A DNA stretch of 64,000 nucleotides from Arthrinium phaeospermum (taxonomy: Eukaryota; Ascomycota; Sordariomycetes; Amphisphaeriales; Apiosporaceae). A program made the translations under genes and the position numbers. The notes beneath the pieces were generated by a model that was not told where the DNA came from, made no database searches, and saw only the letters and a list, made by a program, of their open reading frames with translations. Location: NCBI GenBank assembly GCA_006503535.1, contig QYRS01000010.1, positions 992,001 to 1,056,000 on the forward strand. The letters are read 5' to 3'. Positions 27,301-37,023 of this stretch are shown one piece after another; position 1 is the first letter of the stretch; each line of letters opens with the position of its first letter.

Positions 27301-28802
27301 CCCCTTTTCCGGACAGCACCTCAACAGCGCAGGCTAAGGACAGCTCACGAATGCACACAAGGGACTTCCTTCCTTCAAGCTATGTGATACTCCTACGTAC
27401 AAGTAGGTAGAGCTTGCCGCCTCACAGAAGGTCGGATGATTGGGTATCGTGCTCTCAGTAGATGCAGTGGTAGATGTAGTCGTGTTTCATAAACAGTATT
27501 TATACAGTGTATACACAAAGCCCATGCATGGATGCGGGTAGCCGCCGTTTACATCTGAGATACTGTCATTCGGAGATCATAATTATGGGAAAGGGGCAGC
27601 GGTCATCGATCGGGATACCCGTGCCTGGGTCCTGCTGTGCAACGTACATACACAGGGAGAATCATGGAACGAGCGAGGCATGTGTAAACTTGACGTTCAT
27701 GTGGATGCGATCGTGACAATCTTGCATTGAATGCCAACACTCTACTGCAGGCTGACCGGTCCAAGGTTATGTAAGTAACACATAGTAATTAGTATAGAGA
27801 TAGATGCACCGACGATGTTTCCCGCCCTAGCCGATGAGCAAAAAAGGATTGGCCGTGACGTTCAGCAGAGCGAACGAAGCTTTTTGTGAGAAGAAAGCCT
27901 GCAGGGGAGCGTATCAAGTGACTTGCCTTCATCACATAAAAAGTACATACACAAAGGGAGCTGATTGGGTATCAATATGCACGCCATAGTGATTGCAACC
28001 TATTGCAACCTCGTAAATCAACATCCGTCAAGGATGGGAGGGGCGAAAACACAGCCTCACCGCACTCTTTCATAAGTTCCCTGATCAAAACCTACTTCAG
28101 CTCACATGGGTAGTATGCAGAGGACGACACAGACGTGCGTGCCCAGGCCAAAAACAACACATCCTGCAGGTCACCACCACCCAGCGCATGAAGCACCGTC
28201 GTTTTCCGCAAAACCGAGTGGTGATCGAAGAGGAACAGCTGGACAGACCGCTTACGCGTTGTAATATTGATGCTTCAATTTGCATGTGGGTATCTCTGTA
28301 ATTAGACTGATATTAGCCAACAGGTTGATGCGCAAAGATCATGGAAGACGATCCCTCACAAACAGTGTTTGGCTCCTTTGGCTCAGCTTCTCTCCCCGAT
28401 CGGAATATCGTTGCCGACTACGCAGCTCCGCCTCGCTCTTGTGGGTTGTCTCCGTGGGTCTGTAAGGGTGCGGATGGCGGCAACTCGAGTAGCGCTGTTT
28501 CGAATCAATATCGATGGTGCCTCCTATTTCGTTCCTCCTCTACTCGACGAATTCCACGCCCACCCACAAGCTACCCCTTAGGCAACGCAAGCGCTCCTGG
28601 GACCAACGACACCCAGGTGTTGGCATACGCAGTGAGTAGACTCCATGCCGCTGGCCCAATATCTAATGAGATAGCTATTTCATCTCGCAATACTACTTGG
28701 TCTAGACCTGAAACAGGCACTGGTGAATGCTGTTCGCAAACAGAGCGCATAGGCCATAGCGCAACCGCGGTCTTATGTGATGTTCGGCTTGTTCGCAGTG
28801 TA

Positions 28803-29897
28803 TCAACGGCCGTAGCCTGGAGGTGGAGCGAAGCCAGGAGGAGGATTGCCAGGTGGCGGCCCAAAGCCGGGCGGTGGCATGGGCATCGGAGGTCCTTGGA
28901 AGCCACCGGGGTGGAAGTTTTGCGGGCTCGCGAACCCCTGGGCAGGCGGAGGCCTTGCGGGAAGTCCCGAAGGCGCTGGCGGCAAAACGGCTGGCCGTCC
29001 GGGTGGTCCAGGAATCGGAGGTCCGCCGTTCATGCCAAACGCTGCAGGAGGAGGGGGTCGATGGCCTCCTGGTGTTGGGAATCCCATGGGTCTCGGAGGG
29101 GGCACAGCCGTGTTCATAGAAGGATCGAATCCGCCCGTAGCCATGGCTGGCGGCGCACCTGCAGGAGGAGGCATGGCTTGGCCAGGGGTCTGAAGGAACG
29201 CCGATGGCATGGGCTGGCTTTCGACGGTGACATTGTGCTTCTTCGCCTGGGCAGCAAGCATACGCTCTGCCTCGTCTCCGTGCCGCTCTCCCTTGCCGTC
29301 TTTCTTGTAGGCGTATTGTACGCTCACGTCCTTGTTCATTAAATACTGGCCGTTCATGTTGTTGATGGCATCATCGCTGGCATCGAAACTGCTGTAGCTA
29401 ACGAAACCGTATCCCTTGCTCAATCCGTTGTCGTCTCGCGCCACCTTGGGAGGTGCTATCAGGTTACCGAAGCGACTGAAGGTATCGTATAGGATCTTTT
29501 CGTCGACCATGGGATCCAAGTTTCCGATAAAGAGCTCGGCACCAATCTCCAGAGGCTTCTGCTTGTCGGCAGAGGCCTTGTTGACTCGCAAGGGCTTGCC
29601 GTAAAGTCGGATGCCGTTCATGATCTTGGCGGCATAGTCGGCGTCGACCTCTCCATTGAATTCCACAAACCCAAATCCTTGGTGAGACTGCGTGACGCGA
29701 TCCTTCGGAAGATGGACGTTAACTACCGGTCCAGCCTGGACCATGAGCTCCCAGATGAGGGCATCGTTTGCGCGTTCGTCAATGTTACCGATGTAGACGG
29801 TCGCCTCTTTGTCTTGCTCCCTGTAGTCATCCAGTTAGTGGTGCTTTATGAAAGGCCAGTACTTGCAGGTGACTTACCAATGCTTTTGCCCCGACAT
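28803..29897 (-). CDS. HSH49: Splicing factor 3b subunit 4 (SF3B4/Hsh49)
   Basis: A U2 snRNP component that binds pre-mRNA near the branch site and contacts SF3b subunit 2. The exons are 29897-29878 and 29820-28803, separated by a 57-base intron, giving 345 aa. RRM1 starts at ATVYIGNID (about 13-21) and has GFGFVEF. RRM2 starts at AELFIGNLD (about 101) and has [18 protein letters not shown]. From about residue 215 the protein is Pro/Gly/Met-rich with [14 protein letters not shown] repeats, as in SF3B4. The first exon codes for only MSGQKHW, so a naive frame would start at an internal Met. Divergent from TOM7 with a 480-base shared upstream region. Confidence 0.94.
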
Positions 29898-30377
29898 CTC
29901 GACGGAAATGATGCAGGATAAGGTGTGAAATGCCGTCACCGTACGGAAGCACTTTGCGATATCAATCAGTGGTGATCTGAAGCTGGAAACGCGCCTGGAC
30001 GCGGCTCTAAGCTTACAAAGCGAAAATGTTTTTCCGGGGCTCAGTGGAACTGAGGTAGCTTCGGCGGGAGCTTGGGCAGCACGGCAAACAGGCGCCAATT
30101 GGGTGGGTGGATTAGGTAAGATGGCCTAGCACAGGCTTGCGCTACGCAATTGCGGGTGCAACTCCACGATTGGAAATTTTAGGATTGAAGCTCGTACACC
30201 CAACATCTGCACAGTAGACTATCGCGAAGACACTCGTCGCAACATCGGAAAGACTCGACGACGCACTTTCGGTACGCACTCCAATACACGCCCCTCAATC
30301 CTACGCCAGCACGCACGATTGCTAATTATGCCTGCAGCTACTACCTGACGACCCTGTCTACTCCAGTAACCGCCAAG
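29898..30377. promoter_or_regulatory. Shared divergent promoter region of HSH49 and TOM7
   Basis: These 480 bases lie between two start codons pointing away from each other and must contain both promoters. Tracts rich in C/T lie near the TOM7 start. I recognise no specific factor-binding motif with confidence. Confidence 0.45.
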
Positions 30378-30789
30378 ATGTTCGCTCTTTCGGAAGAATC
30401 CAAGGTGCGCCCACCACATCACCACACTGTCGATTGCACCTCGTCTAACAGTCAATGTAGGAGCGCGTTGGAAGGATTATCGAGCTCAGCCGTGTCGCGA
30501 TGCACTAGTAGGTGCCCTCTTGCCCATCGGCTCGGAGTCGATCTATGTAGCGGATGCTAACCATTTGCGCAGCGGTTACATTCCCCTAATCCTCTACCTC
30601 GGTATGCTTCATTCGACCGCCGCGCAGCTCTACTATCTCGAGCTATCATCACGGACTCTATCTAACTCTTTTATCAGGCTACACCCGCAGCGACCCTCGC
30701 CCCAGCATCATCCGGTATGTCTGCCAAGCCAGCCCACCACATGCGCTCCGCTTACTAACCTGGACAGCCTCCTCTCTCCTCTCTCCTAG
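30378..30789 (+). CDS. TOM7: Tom7, small subunit of the mitochondrial import receptor complex
   Basis: A one-helix outer-membrane protein that adjusts TOM complex assembly. The gene is split into five tiny exons: 30378-30404, 30461-30507, 30573-30601, 30678-30714 and 30768-30789. They join in phase to 53 aa: MFALSEESKERVGRIIEL, then SRVAMHYGYIPLILYLGY, then TRSDPRPSIIRLLSPLS. The pattern ERVGRIIELSRVA, GYIPLILYLGYTRSDPRPS and a short C-terminus is characteristic of Tom7. A single membrane helix spans about residues 25-40. Each intron has a GT donor and AG acceptor. No single open frame reveals the gene, so ordinary ORF scanning would miss it. The window also holds TOM40. Confidence 0.93.
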
Positions 30790-31435
30790 ATACGAATAGC
30801 TACGGCACCAACGATGACGACCCCTGTATAAATATATTTCATGCAGCATTTGGATGATGGATTGGGCGGGTTCAAGCATTCTTCACCTCGAGGCTCAAAG
30901 GGCATGAGATGCGGTGGCCACGGATAACCACATCAACGCAAGCCGGTGCGATGCGTCACGACGGAGTGGCAATATGTACACTACACTCAAACTAATGATA
31001 TTCTGATACCAAATTTGGGTAACTTTTTGGAACGCTTGACATCAATTGGTGCTGTTCGGTAGCCGTAGGGTGGGTGTAAGAAGATACTGGTGGAGCTAAG
31101 CCAATGACGTTGTGCGCTTCGCGACAAAGACCTGAACGATTGATAGATATGTATAATTTCTCGGTCATCGTAAAAGTCCTACTGGGTACCTTTATGCACT
31201 TCACTTGTATGCTCCCTACACAAGTAATCACTGGCGGTTCAACATCGACTCAAATGTCTTCTACATGACGACATTAACTTATCGGCGATAAGAACTGCTT
31301 AGCGGATCAAATTTCTAAGTGCTTCGTCGTCGGACGGGGTTGACAACGCTCAAAATCCCGTTTTGCGCCAGGCTTCCTTCATCCTAGTCCCAAAACCTCT
31401 GAAATGTAACAGTACTGTCCCCAAGGTCACCCCCG
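30790..31435. other. Intergenic region between TOM7 and the mitochondrial carrier
   Basis: TOM7 3' UTR and the carrier promoter should be here. Only short random frames are present. I looked for an upstream coding exon of the carrier and found no convincing ATG with a donor site. Confidence 0.4.
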
Positions 31436-32433
31436 ATGACTGAAAACCATGCGGGCCTCTCTCCGCCCTCGTCGAGACCGTGGCCGGGCTCTCGGCGGGC
31501 TCCATAGCCACGCTGGTCGTCCACCCGCTCGACATCGTCAAGACGCGCATGCAGCTGCACCGCAGCAGCGCGCCCACCTCGTCGAGCCTGACCACCATGT
31601 CGCTCATCCGGGGTCTGGCCAGCACGCCGCAGCCGGTGCGGGCCCTGTACCGCGGCCTGACGCCCAACCTGCTGGGCAACGCGACGAGTTGGGCCTCGTT
31701 CTTCTTCTTCAAGGCCCGTATCGAGCGCGCCATCGGGTACATGAAGGCGGCGGAGACCCTGCCAGACGGTACTTCTTCTTTTTCTGGGGAGGCTGGGAGC
31801 AGTCGCGGCAGACTCGGCAACGCAGCAGCGAACCTAACGGCATCGGATTACTTCATCTCGTCAGGCCTCGCGGGCGTGGGCGTCCAGATCCTGACGAATC
31901 CCATCTGGGTCATGAAGGTCCGCATGCTGGCTTCCGACCGCGGCGCTGTGGGAGCGTACCCCAGCATGCTGAAGGGAGCGGCGCAGCTGTGGAAGGAGGA
32001 GGGACTACGGGGCTTCTACCGCGGACTCGGCATCAGTCTGCTGGGCGTCACGCACGGCGCGGTTCAGTTCGCCGTGTACGACTCAACGAAGCGGGTTTAC
32101 TTTGCGCGACAGCTGCGGCAGCAACCGGACGACTTGGCGCCCACGAGACTGAGCAACGAGGCCACCGTCGTGCTGTCCAGCGCTTCGAAGCTCATTGCCG
32201 GCGCTGTGACCTACCCGTACCAAGCCATCAGGAGTCGTCTTCAGACGTACGACGCGGATCAGAAATACGGACGCGGGATCATGGGCGTGGTGAAGCGGAC
32301 TTGGACAGAAGAGGGTCTACGAGGCTTCTATCGAGGCATTGTCCCAGGCGTCATACGCGTGCTGCCGGCCACCTGGGTCACCTTCCTCGTCTACGAGAAC
32401 GTCAAATTCCATCTACCCCAATGGACCAGCTAG
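31436..32433 (+). CDS. Mitochondrial carrier, FAD/folate (Flx1/SLC25A32) type, with apparent 5' frameshift
   Basis: A six-helix inner-membrane transporter of the mitochondrial carrier family. Its three repeats carry PLDIVKTRMQ, PIWVMKVRML and PYQAIRSRLQ. The unusual second and third signatures (PIW, PYQ) are those of the FAD/folate subgroup, so import of FAD or folate is likely but inferred. The frame from 31480 to 32433 is intact (317 codons) but has no ATG before the middle of helix 1. The natural start appears to be the ATG at 31436, reading MTENHAGLS in another frame. That frame runs into the carrier frame at the CTCTCTCC run near 31457-31464, where one base seems to be missing. This may be an assembly error or a real mutation. 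An upstream exon is the alternative, but no good acceptor exists. Convergent with the next gene at about 70 bases. Confidence 0.85.
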
Positions 32434-32503
32434 CGAACCATAGGCAGACTGAGATTTCCTTCAAGTATGCATTACTAAAACCTATTCGACGACTGGTATG
32501 ATC

Positions 32504-33544
32504 TCATCTACACCGACAATTTCTCTGTCCTGATGCCTTTCTCCGGAGTTGACCCCCGATCTGCGATCCGCTAACCATCGCCCTGTATTGCGCTACCTGG
32601 TATCGGAAACGCAGAATCTTGTCTTTGTAGCAAACGATAGCTCTTTCCAGTGTTTCCGTGTCGTACTCCTTGGGGACCCAGGTCATTAGCAAACCAAGGT
32701 CTCTGTCGACCTCGTCCAGGGCAAGCTGATCCAGGCCCTCGCTGACCAGACCGGCATGTCGGATTCTCATTGCGTCGAAGGGTTCAAACTCCGTCGCCAG
32801 GGCGGATCGGATGATTTCCACAGCGGTACTTGTGTCTTTTGAGTAAAACAAGTCCAATAGCCCATTCAGCCAGGTACATTTAGGCGCTGACGGCGCCTTG
32901 CTCTTCGGTGGGCCGTGTTGCTCCCACCGATGATGCCGGTTGAGCTCCTGCTGCAACTCGAGCGACGTTATTGTCCACCACTCCTTGTCGAGCAGCAGGT
33001 GGGAGGCAAGATTATGCTCTAATTCCCCGATGAAGTCTCTTCCCTCCAGGGAGGGCACGGGGCCGGGCGTGATTCTGTGCGTCGCCTGCAATCTCTGGTT
33101 TTTTTTGTAGTTTTTGTAGCTGTGGTATTCGTACTTTAAGGACAAGTAATGGGTGTGCATGGCTCTCAAGTCGTGGATGGCTTTCTCGGACTCGCGGGAT
33201 TGGAGAGACAGGTAATTCAATGCGGATACGCCACCGACGACATGCTTCCACTTCGCGGCGAAATCGGCGGAAGAGATCGCATCGTCTCCGCGTTCGAGGT
33301 ACTCGAGAATCTCCTCTCCTCTTCTGATGAGGATACGCGCCACCATCTCGAGCCGGCGGTTGGTACCCAGAACGGGTGTCGCGAACACCTCCTGCGAACG
33401 CTGCAAGGCTGCAATAGTGTTGTTCTCGTAAAACTCTCTAGGATCCATATCTGATCCAGCTGTGGTTGGGGTGTCCATGATGATGTTCTCTTGCTGCGAG
33501 GTGTACACAGGGGGCAAAAGTGATGCTTGAAATGACTCCAACAC
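32504..33544 (-). CDS. Protein of unknown function (346 aa)
   Basis: A single uninterrupted frame whose composition looks like a genuine soluble protein: balanced charge and repeated helix-like stretches rich in Glu, Leu and Arg. I do not recognise the family. Visible features are a Met/Thr/Pro-rich N-terminus, a Lys/Tyr cluster (KYEYHSYKNYKKNQ, about residues 135-148), two adjacent Trp before ITSLELQQELNRHH (about 188-204), and a basic Cys-containing C-terminus (RNCRCR). No signal peptide or membrane segment is evident. The start could be the Met at 33544 or the in-frame Met at 33478. It is convergent with the mitochondrial carrier, with only about 70 bases between stop codons. Confidence 0.7.
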   Translation of the reverse strand: MLESFQASLLPPVYTSQQENIIMDTPTTAGSDMDPREFYENNTIAALQRSQEVFATPVLGTNRRLEMVARILIRRGEEILEYLERGDDAISSADFAAKWKHVVGGVSALNYLSLQSRESEKAIHDLRAMHTHYLSLKYEYHSYKNYKKNQRLQATHRITPGPVPSLEGRDFIGELEHNLASHLLLDKEWWTITSLELQQELNRHHRWEQHGPPKSKAPSAPKCTWLNGLLDLFYSKDTSTAVEIIRSALATEFEPFDAMRIRHAGLVSEGLDQLALDEVDRDLGLLMTWVPKEYDTETLERAIVCYKDKILRFRYQVAQYRAMVSGSQIGGQLRRKASGQRNCRCR

Positions 33545-35061
33545 TCAAAGCAAATACTAATAGATGGGATCGGCCAGAAGATGCTGATACATCGGGCTCC
33601 CATCTTTTTCCTTACTGCAATGGATTTCGCCATCTTGGGCTGGACCTCACTTGCGTCCTCAACTACCCCTTGGAAGGTTTTCCATTCCCATGGAGAGTCT
33701 TGGAACTCAAATCAAAGCCACCTCGCCAAGCTCACGGATGACTGTCCACCCAGAGCGCTGTTTTCTTTGTGAGGAAGGCCTCGTGGCATGTCGCCGAGGC
33801 TGGTTCTTTGATTGCTGGTGGGGAATACACATATTGTTTGGATGAAGCCACCAGAACTTACCGTATACTTCAAAGGATGTATCTCGCTCATTTAGGGGGT
33901 CATTCTCTGTGGATGTATGCGAGTGTTTGAGTTCTTTGCTCCTTTGGGGTTGCAGAAGGTGACGCCTTCTTGAACGAAGCTATAATCTATGTATCTATGT
34001 ACTATTACATATAACTCCGATGGTATGTGATGATACTCGGCCTATGCGACGCCTCTAGACGTACGAATGGGATAAAGCATATGACGACAAGACCACATTT
34101 CGAGGAATAAGGCCTTGGTAATGAGAGACGCCATCATTGGTGTATCGAGCAACAATGCTCAACAAAACTTTCGCCATGATACATCTTATCAGCAGCTGAT
34201 TGCACCGCCCCTTGAGTAACAGGTCTCTCAAGCATGGGCATATTTCACCAACATGAGTTTATCCACTTACTATGGAATGTATATATATCCATACATGCAC
34301 AGCTCCGACTAGGCAAATCGATGGAATAGAGAACACGAGGGCAGTTCGCCAGAGCCGAAGAGAAGGTCAAATGATGGTTTGCCTAGACACAAACTGTATA
34401 CCTCGGCAACTTTACTTATATGTGTCACATATATAGGCAGCATAAGTATACTGGGTTTGGGATACCCCCTTACAGCTCTCCCCTTTCTTGCTTGAATCGT
34501 TACCGACTTGCCGGTGTTCACTGCTACGGTCCACCAATTTATGTTACACCGCGTCCGGCGTTACGGAAGATGCATCAAGATAGATGGTGATTCGTATCTT
34601 ATCTGGTCCCGAAGCAAGTCACCGACAGGAAAGAAACGGCTCATTGCGGCAACGTGTGGATCGGCATTGCATAGGCGCAACTCCACTTAGCAGGCGACAA
34701 CACTCAAAAGGGTCCATCTGCTCAGCATCATCCTGGTTTCGTCCGTCGTCCCTCGCAATGGGGAGTGGGCGCTTTTTGGAGACGTCACAGACTACCTAGA
34801 TCAAACTGTCTAATTAATAACCCGGCGACGTCATTTACACGTCTCAGGTGTCCCGGGTATAAGGCGGGGAACCAAAAGCTTAGATGTGACTTGCACCATG
34901 AATAAGAACCTCAACTCAACTCCGCATCTCCCAAGAGCAGATCCTCAAAAGTAGTATATGAACATTGTCTTGGCTTTGAAGAAACCTGTCGATCTGACCG
35001 TGGACGGTGCTACATACACAGGGCAATCAGTCAATTTCGTTCTTTTTTACGAGCAGCCATC
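33545..35061. other. Gene-free region upstream of the dehydrogenase gene
   Basis: These 1.5 kb separate two divergently oriented genes. I see no coding frame longer than about 75 codons and no recognisable domain. The last 300 bases before 35062 contain promoter-like motifs listed separately. Confidence 0.4.
34781..34862 (+). promoter_or_regulatory. Candidate promoter of the dehydrogenase gene: two CRE-like sites and a TATA-like box
   Basis: GACGTCAC at 34781-34788 and GACGTCA at 34827-34833 each match seven bases of the bZIP (ATF/CREB) site TGACGTCA and lie 46 bases apart. A TATAA follows at 34858-34862, about 200 bases before the start codon. The order suits a stress-responsive promoter. 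Motif matching by eye only. Confidence 0.3.
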
Positions 35062-36129
35062 ATGGCCACTGTCGGAGCTCACACCGGGAAGAGTGTTTTA
35101 CTGATCGGGCCTGGATTCATCGGCTGGAACGTGTTGGAGCTTCTGGTCAAGGACCAATACAATGTGACGGCCTTCACCAGAAGCAAGGACCATGGCGCAA
35201 AATTGACCGCCACTGGCGCCAAGAACGTCGTCTTGGGCGACCTGGACGACAAGAAGCTCATCAGCGACGAGGTCACCAAGCACGACATCGTGCTGCACAT
35301 CGCCTCGGCAGACCACGCAGCCAGCGCCCAGGCTGTTCTGGACGGCGTCCAGCGGCGGGCCGACAAGGGGCAGAGCACCATCTACATCCACACCTCGGGC
35401 ACGTCCGTCATCGGCGACGCCGAGGCCCGGGGCAAGAAGTCGTCCAAGATCTACCACGACAGCCAGGCGGCCGAGATCAACGCGCTGCCCGACGACGCCC
35501 CGCACCGGCAGATCGACCTGGGCATCCTGGGCGTGCAGAAGAAGCTGGGGGCCAAGGCCAAGATGGCCATCGTGATGCCGCCGCTCATCTACGGCTACAA
35601 CGACAAGCACGGCCGGCTCTCGATCCAGATCCCCACGCTGACGCGCTTCGCCCTCAAGCACGGGTTCGCCGGCTACGTGGGCGAGGGCGACGCCGTCTGG
35701 AGCCAGATCCACGTCAAGGACCTGGCGCGGGGCTACCGCATGATCCTGCACCAGCTCGAGAGCACGCCCGCCGACGCCCCGGAGCTGCTCGAGAACCCCT
35801 ACTACTTTTGCGAGTGCACGGGCGACCACGAGGTCAGCTGGAAGGAGATCGCCGCCCTCATCGGGCACACCCTGCACGAGCAGGGCAAGATCGCGGACCC
35901 GACGCCCCGGCAGATCGATCCCAAGCTATACGGCGACATCTTCGGCCCCGACTTCACCGAGGCCGTCATGGGCCTCAACAGCCGCAGCCGCGCCGAGCGC
36001 CTGCGCGGCATGGGCTGGAAGCCGGTCGAGAAGTCGTGGCAGCTGAGCTTCGTCGCGGACGAGCTGCCCGAGATCCTGAAGGAGGATATAAGCAAGTTTG
36101 CGGGCTATGGCGCAGCCGTTGCTAGCTAG
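35062..36129 (+). CDS. Atypical short-chain dehydrogenase / NAD-dependent epimerase-like protein
   Basis: A 355-aa Rossmann-fold protein, probably an NAD(P)-dependent oxidoreductase of the extended or atypical SDR group. The nucleotide-binding motif near the N-terminus reads VLLIGPGFIGWNV (GxGxxG, about residues 12-24), followed by an Arg in AFTRSKDHG at the end of strand 2, which may favour NADP. Strand 4 reads HDIVLHIASADHA and strand 5 IYIHTSGTSVIGD. The classical YxxxK catalytic pair is not obvious, so the chemistry is uncertain. The C-terminal half (YGYNDKHG, WSQIHVKDLARGY) resembles extended SDRs that act on larger substrates. A single exon. GC content at third positions is very high. 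Convergent with a thioesterase gene and close to the flavoenzyme fusion. Confidence 0.85.
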   Translation: MATVGAHTGKSVLLIGPGFIGWNVLELLVKDQYNVTAFTRSKDHGAKLTATGAKNVVLGDLDDKKLISDEVTKHDIVLHIASADHAASAQAVLDGVQRRADKGQSTIYIHTSGTSVIGDAEARGKKSSKIYHDSQAAEINALPDDAPHRQIDLGILGVQKKLGAKAKMAIVMPPLIYGYNDKHGRLSIQIPTLTRFALKHGFAGYVGEGDAVWSQIHVKDLARGYRMILHQLESTPADAPELLENPYYFCECTGDHEVSWKEIAALIGHTLHEQGKIADPTPRQIDPKLYGDIFGPDFTEAVMGLNSRSRAERLRGMGWKPVEKSWQLSFVADELPEILKEDISKFAGYGAAVAS

Positions 36130-36170
36130 CTGACGAGTAGTAGTTAATTGGTAATGAAATCATTAAAAAT

Positions 36171-36187
36171 AGGCGTACTGTACGCCT
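36171..36187. repeat. Perfect 8-bp inverted repeat with one-base centre
   Basis: AGGCGTAC, T, GTACGCCT forms a 17-base palindrome in the short spacer between the convergent dehydrogenase and thioesterase genes. It could be a hairpin near the transcript ends or a protein-binding site; chance is possible. Confidence 0.4.
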
Positions 36188-36405
36188 GAAGCAAAAACAA
36201 CACCAGTCAAAAGATACCGGGGAGTAGGAACCTGGATTACGCGTCTTTCAGTGATATTAAAGGGGCTGGACCGCTCAATCGTAGCGACCACGTCTATCTA
36301 AAGCGCCCCTATTCTCAATGTGATCTCCCCTCTTCTCTATTCGCACAGAAACACTCCCATTGGAATAACCACCCGTCCAACCATCCAAGAGAATATCTCC
36401 TCCAA

Positions 36406-37023
36406 CTAGAGCTTCGTCCCTCTCGCCCGCACAAACAGCGCCTCGGCGCTCGCCAGCACCGTCCCCCGGTCGTCCTCGAGGGTAGCCTCGGCGAAGAACT
36501 TGCCCCGCGCCACGTCGGCCCGGACGAGCCGCGCGCGCACCAGCAGCGCTTGCCCCGCCGCCGTCGGCACGGGCCGCCGGTACTGCGTGTTCAGGTACGC
36601 GGTGAAGTGGTCGCCCTCGGGGATGAGGCGGCGCTCCCGGTTGATGGGGATGAGCCCGCCGATGGCCTCGTCGAGGACGGCGGCCACGATGCCGCCGTGC
36701 AGCGTGCCCGGGTAGCCGTTGACGCCTTGGCCGAGGGCCAGGAGCCATTTCAGGTTGTCTATGAGGCCGGCGGTGGTGCTGTTGTTGTTGTTGTCTTCTT
36801 CGCCACCTGCAGCCCTTGGACTGCTACTGAAGATTTCCAGCATCGCCGGGATGGTCTCCGCCGTGTTGAGCGTGCGCCCGAACAAGAGATTCTCACCCGA
36901 CGGCTCCACTGTCCGGCTCGAAGGTGGGCGTGCTATCAGGTTGGTTCCCCGCAAGTGCTGAGCGCACCAGGGTATGGAGTTGAAGTAATGGAATTCAGGG
37001 GTCTCTGTATCATGTTCGTACAT
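36406..37023 (-). CDS. Hotdog-fold thioesterase (PaaI-like)
   Basis: A 205-aa protein predicted to hydrolyse an acyl-CoA or similar thioester. The hotdog core carries the family motif GTLHGGIVAAVLDEAIGGL (about residues 105-123), whose HGG and downstream Asp/Glu are the usual active-site elements. It is followed by YLNTQYRRPVP and RARLVRADVARGKFFAEATL strands. The first 95 residues contain PSGENLLFGRTLNTAETI, typical of fungal members that have an N-terminal helix region, and an Asn/Ser low-complexity stretch. A single exon starting at the first ATG. Substrate unknown. It is convergent with the dehydrogenase gene and codirectional with the flavoenzyme-hydrolase fusion downstream in the window, suggesting possible joint use. 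Confidence 0.85.
   Translation of the reverse strand: MYEHDTETPEFHYFNSIPWCAQHLRGTNLIARPPSSRTVEPSGENLLFGRTLNTAETIPAMLEIFSSSPRAAGGEEDNNNNSTTAGLIDNLKWLLALGQGVNGYPGTLHGGIVAAVLDEAIGGLIPINRERRLIPEGDHFTAYLNTQYRRPVPTAAGQALLVRARLVRADVARGKFFAEATLEDDRGTVLASAEALFVRARGTKL

Larger units (their letters stand above)
17032..28802. other. 11.8 kb region with no recognisable gene
   Basis: This is the largest gap in the window, lying upstream of the zinc-finger gene. All six frames carry only short, compositionally random frames (longest 177 codons), and none joins into a plausible spliced protein. The sequence is not strongly AT-rich by eye, so it does not look like a block inactivated by repeat-induced point mutation. 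I see no tRNA, terminal repeats or transposase motifs. It probably holds the distal promoter and long leader of the zinc-finger gene, and perhaps non-coding transcripts. Confidence 0.5.

Noticed and set aside
17032..28802. tRNA or 5S rRNA genes in the large gap
   Set aside because: I looked at TTCGA-containing sites (such as 18653 and 20759) for paired arms of a T-stem and found none that pair.
17032..28802. Transposon relic inactivated by repeat-induced point mutation
   Set aside because: The block lacks long terminal repeats and transposase or reverse-transcriptase motifs and is not strongly AT-rich by eye; RIP indices were not computed.
28341..29342. A 333-codon plus-strand frame
   Set aside because: It runs antisense through the Pro/Gly-rich end of HSH49, is Arg/Trp-rich in a way typical of reversed Pro/Gly codons, and its upstream part has no recognisable motif.
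31449..32501. A 350-codon plus-strand frame over the mitochondrial carrier
   Set aside because: The carrier motifs are in the other frame; this one is Arg/His/Gly-rich without motifs.
35007..36125. A 372-codon plus-strand frame overlapping the dehydrogenase
   Set aside because: It is an alternative frame of the GC-rich dehydrogenase gene, with Arg/Pro/Gly-rich low-complexity translation and no domain.
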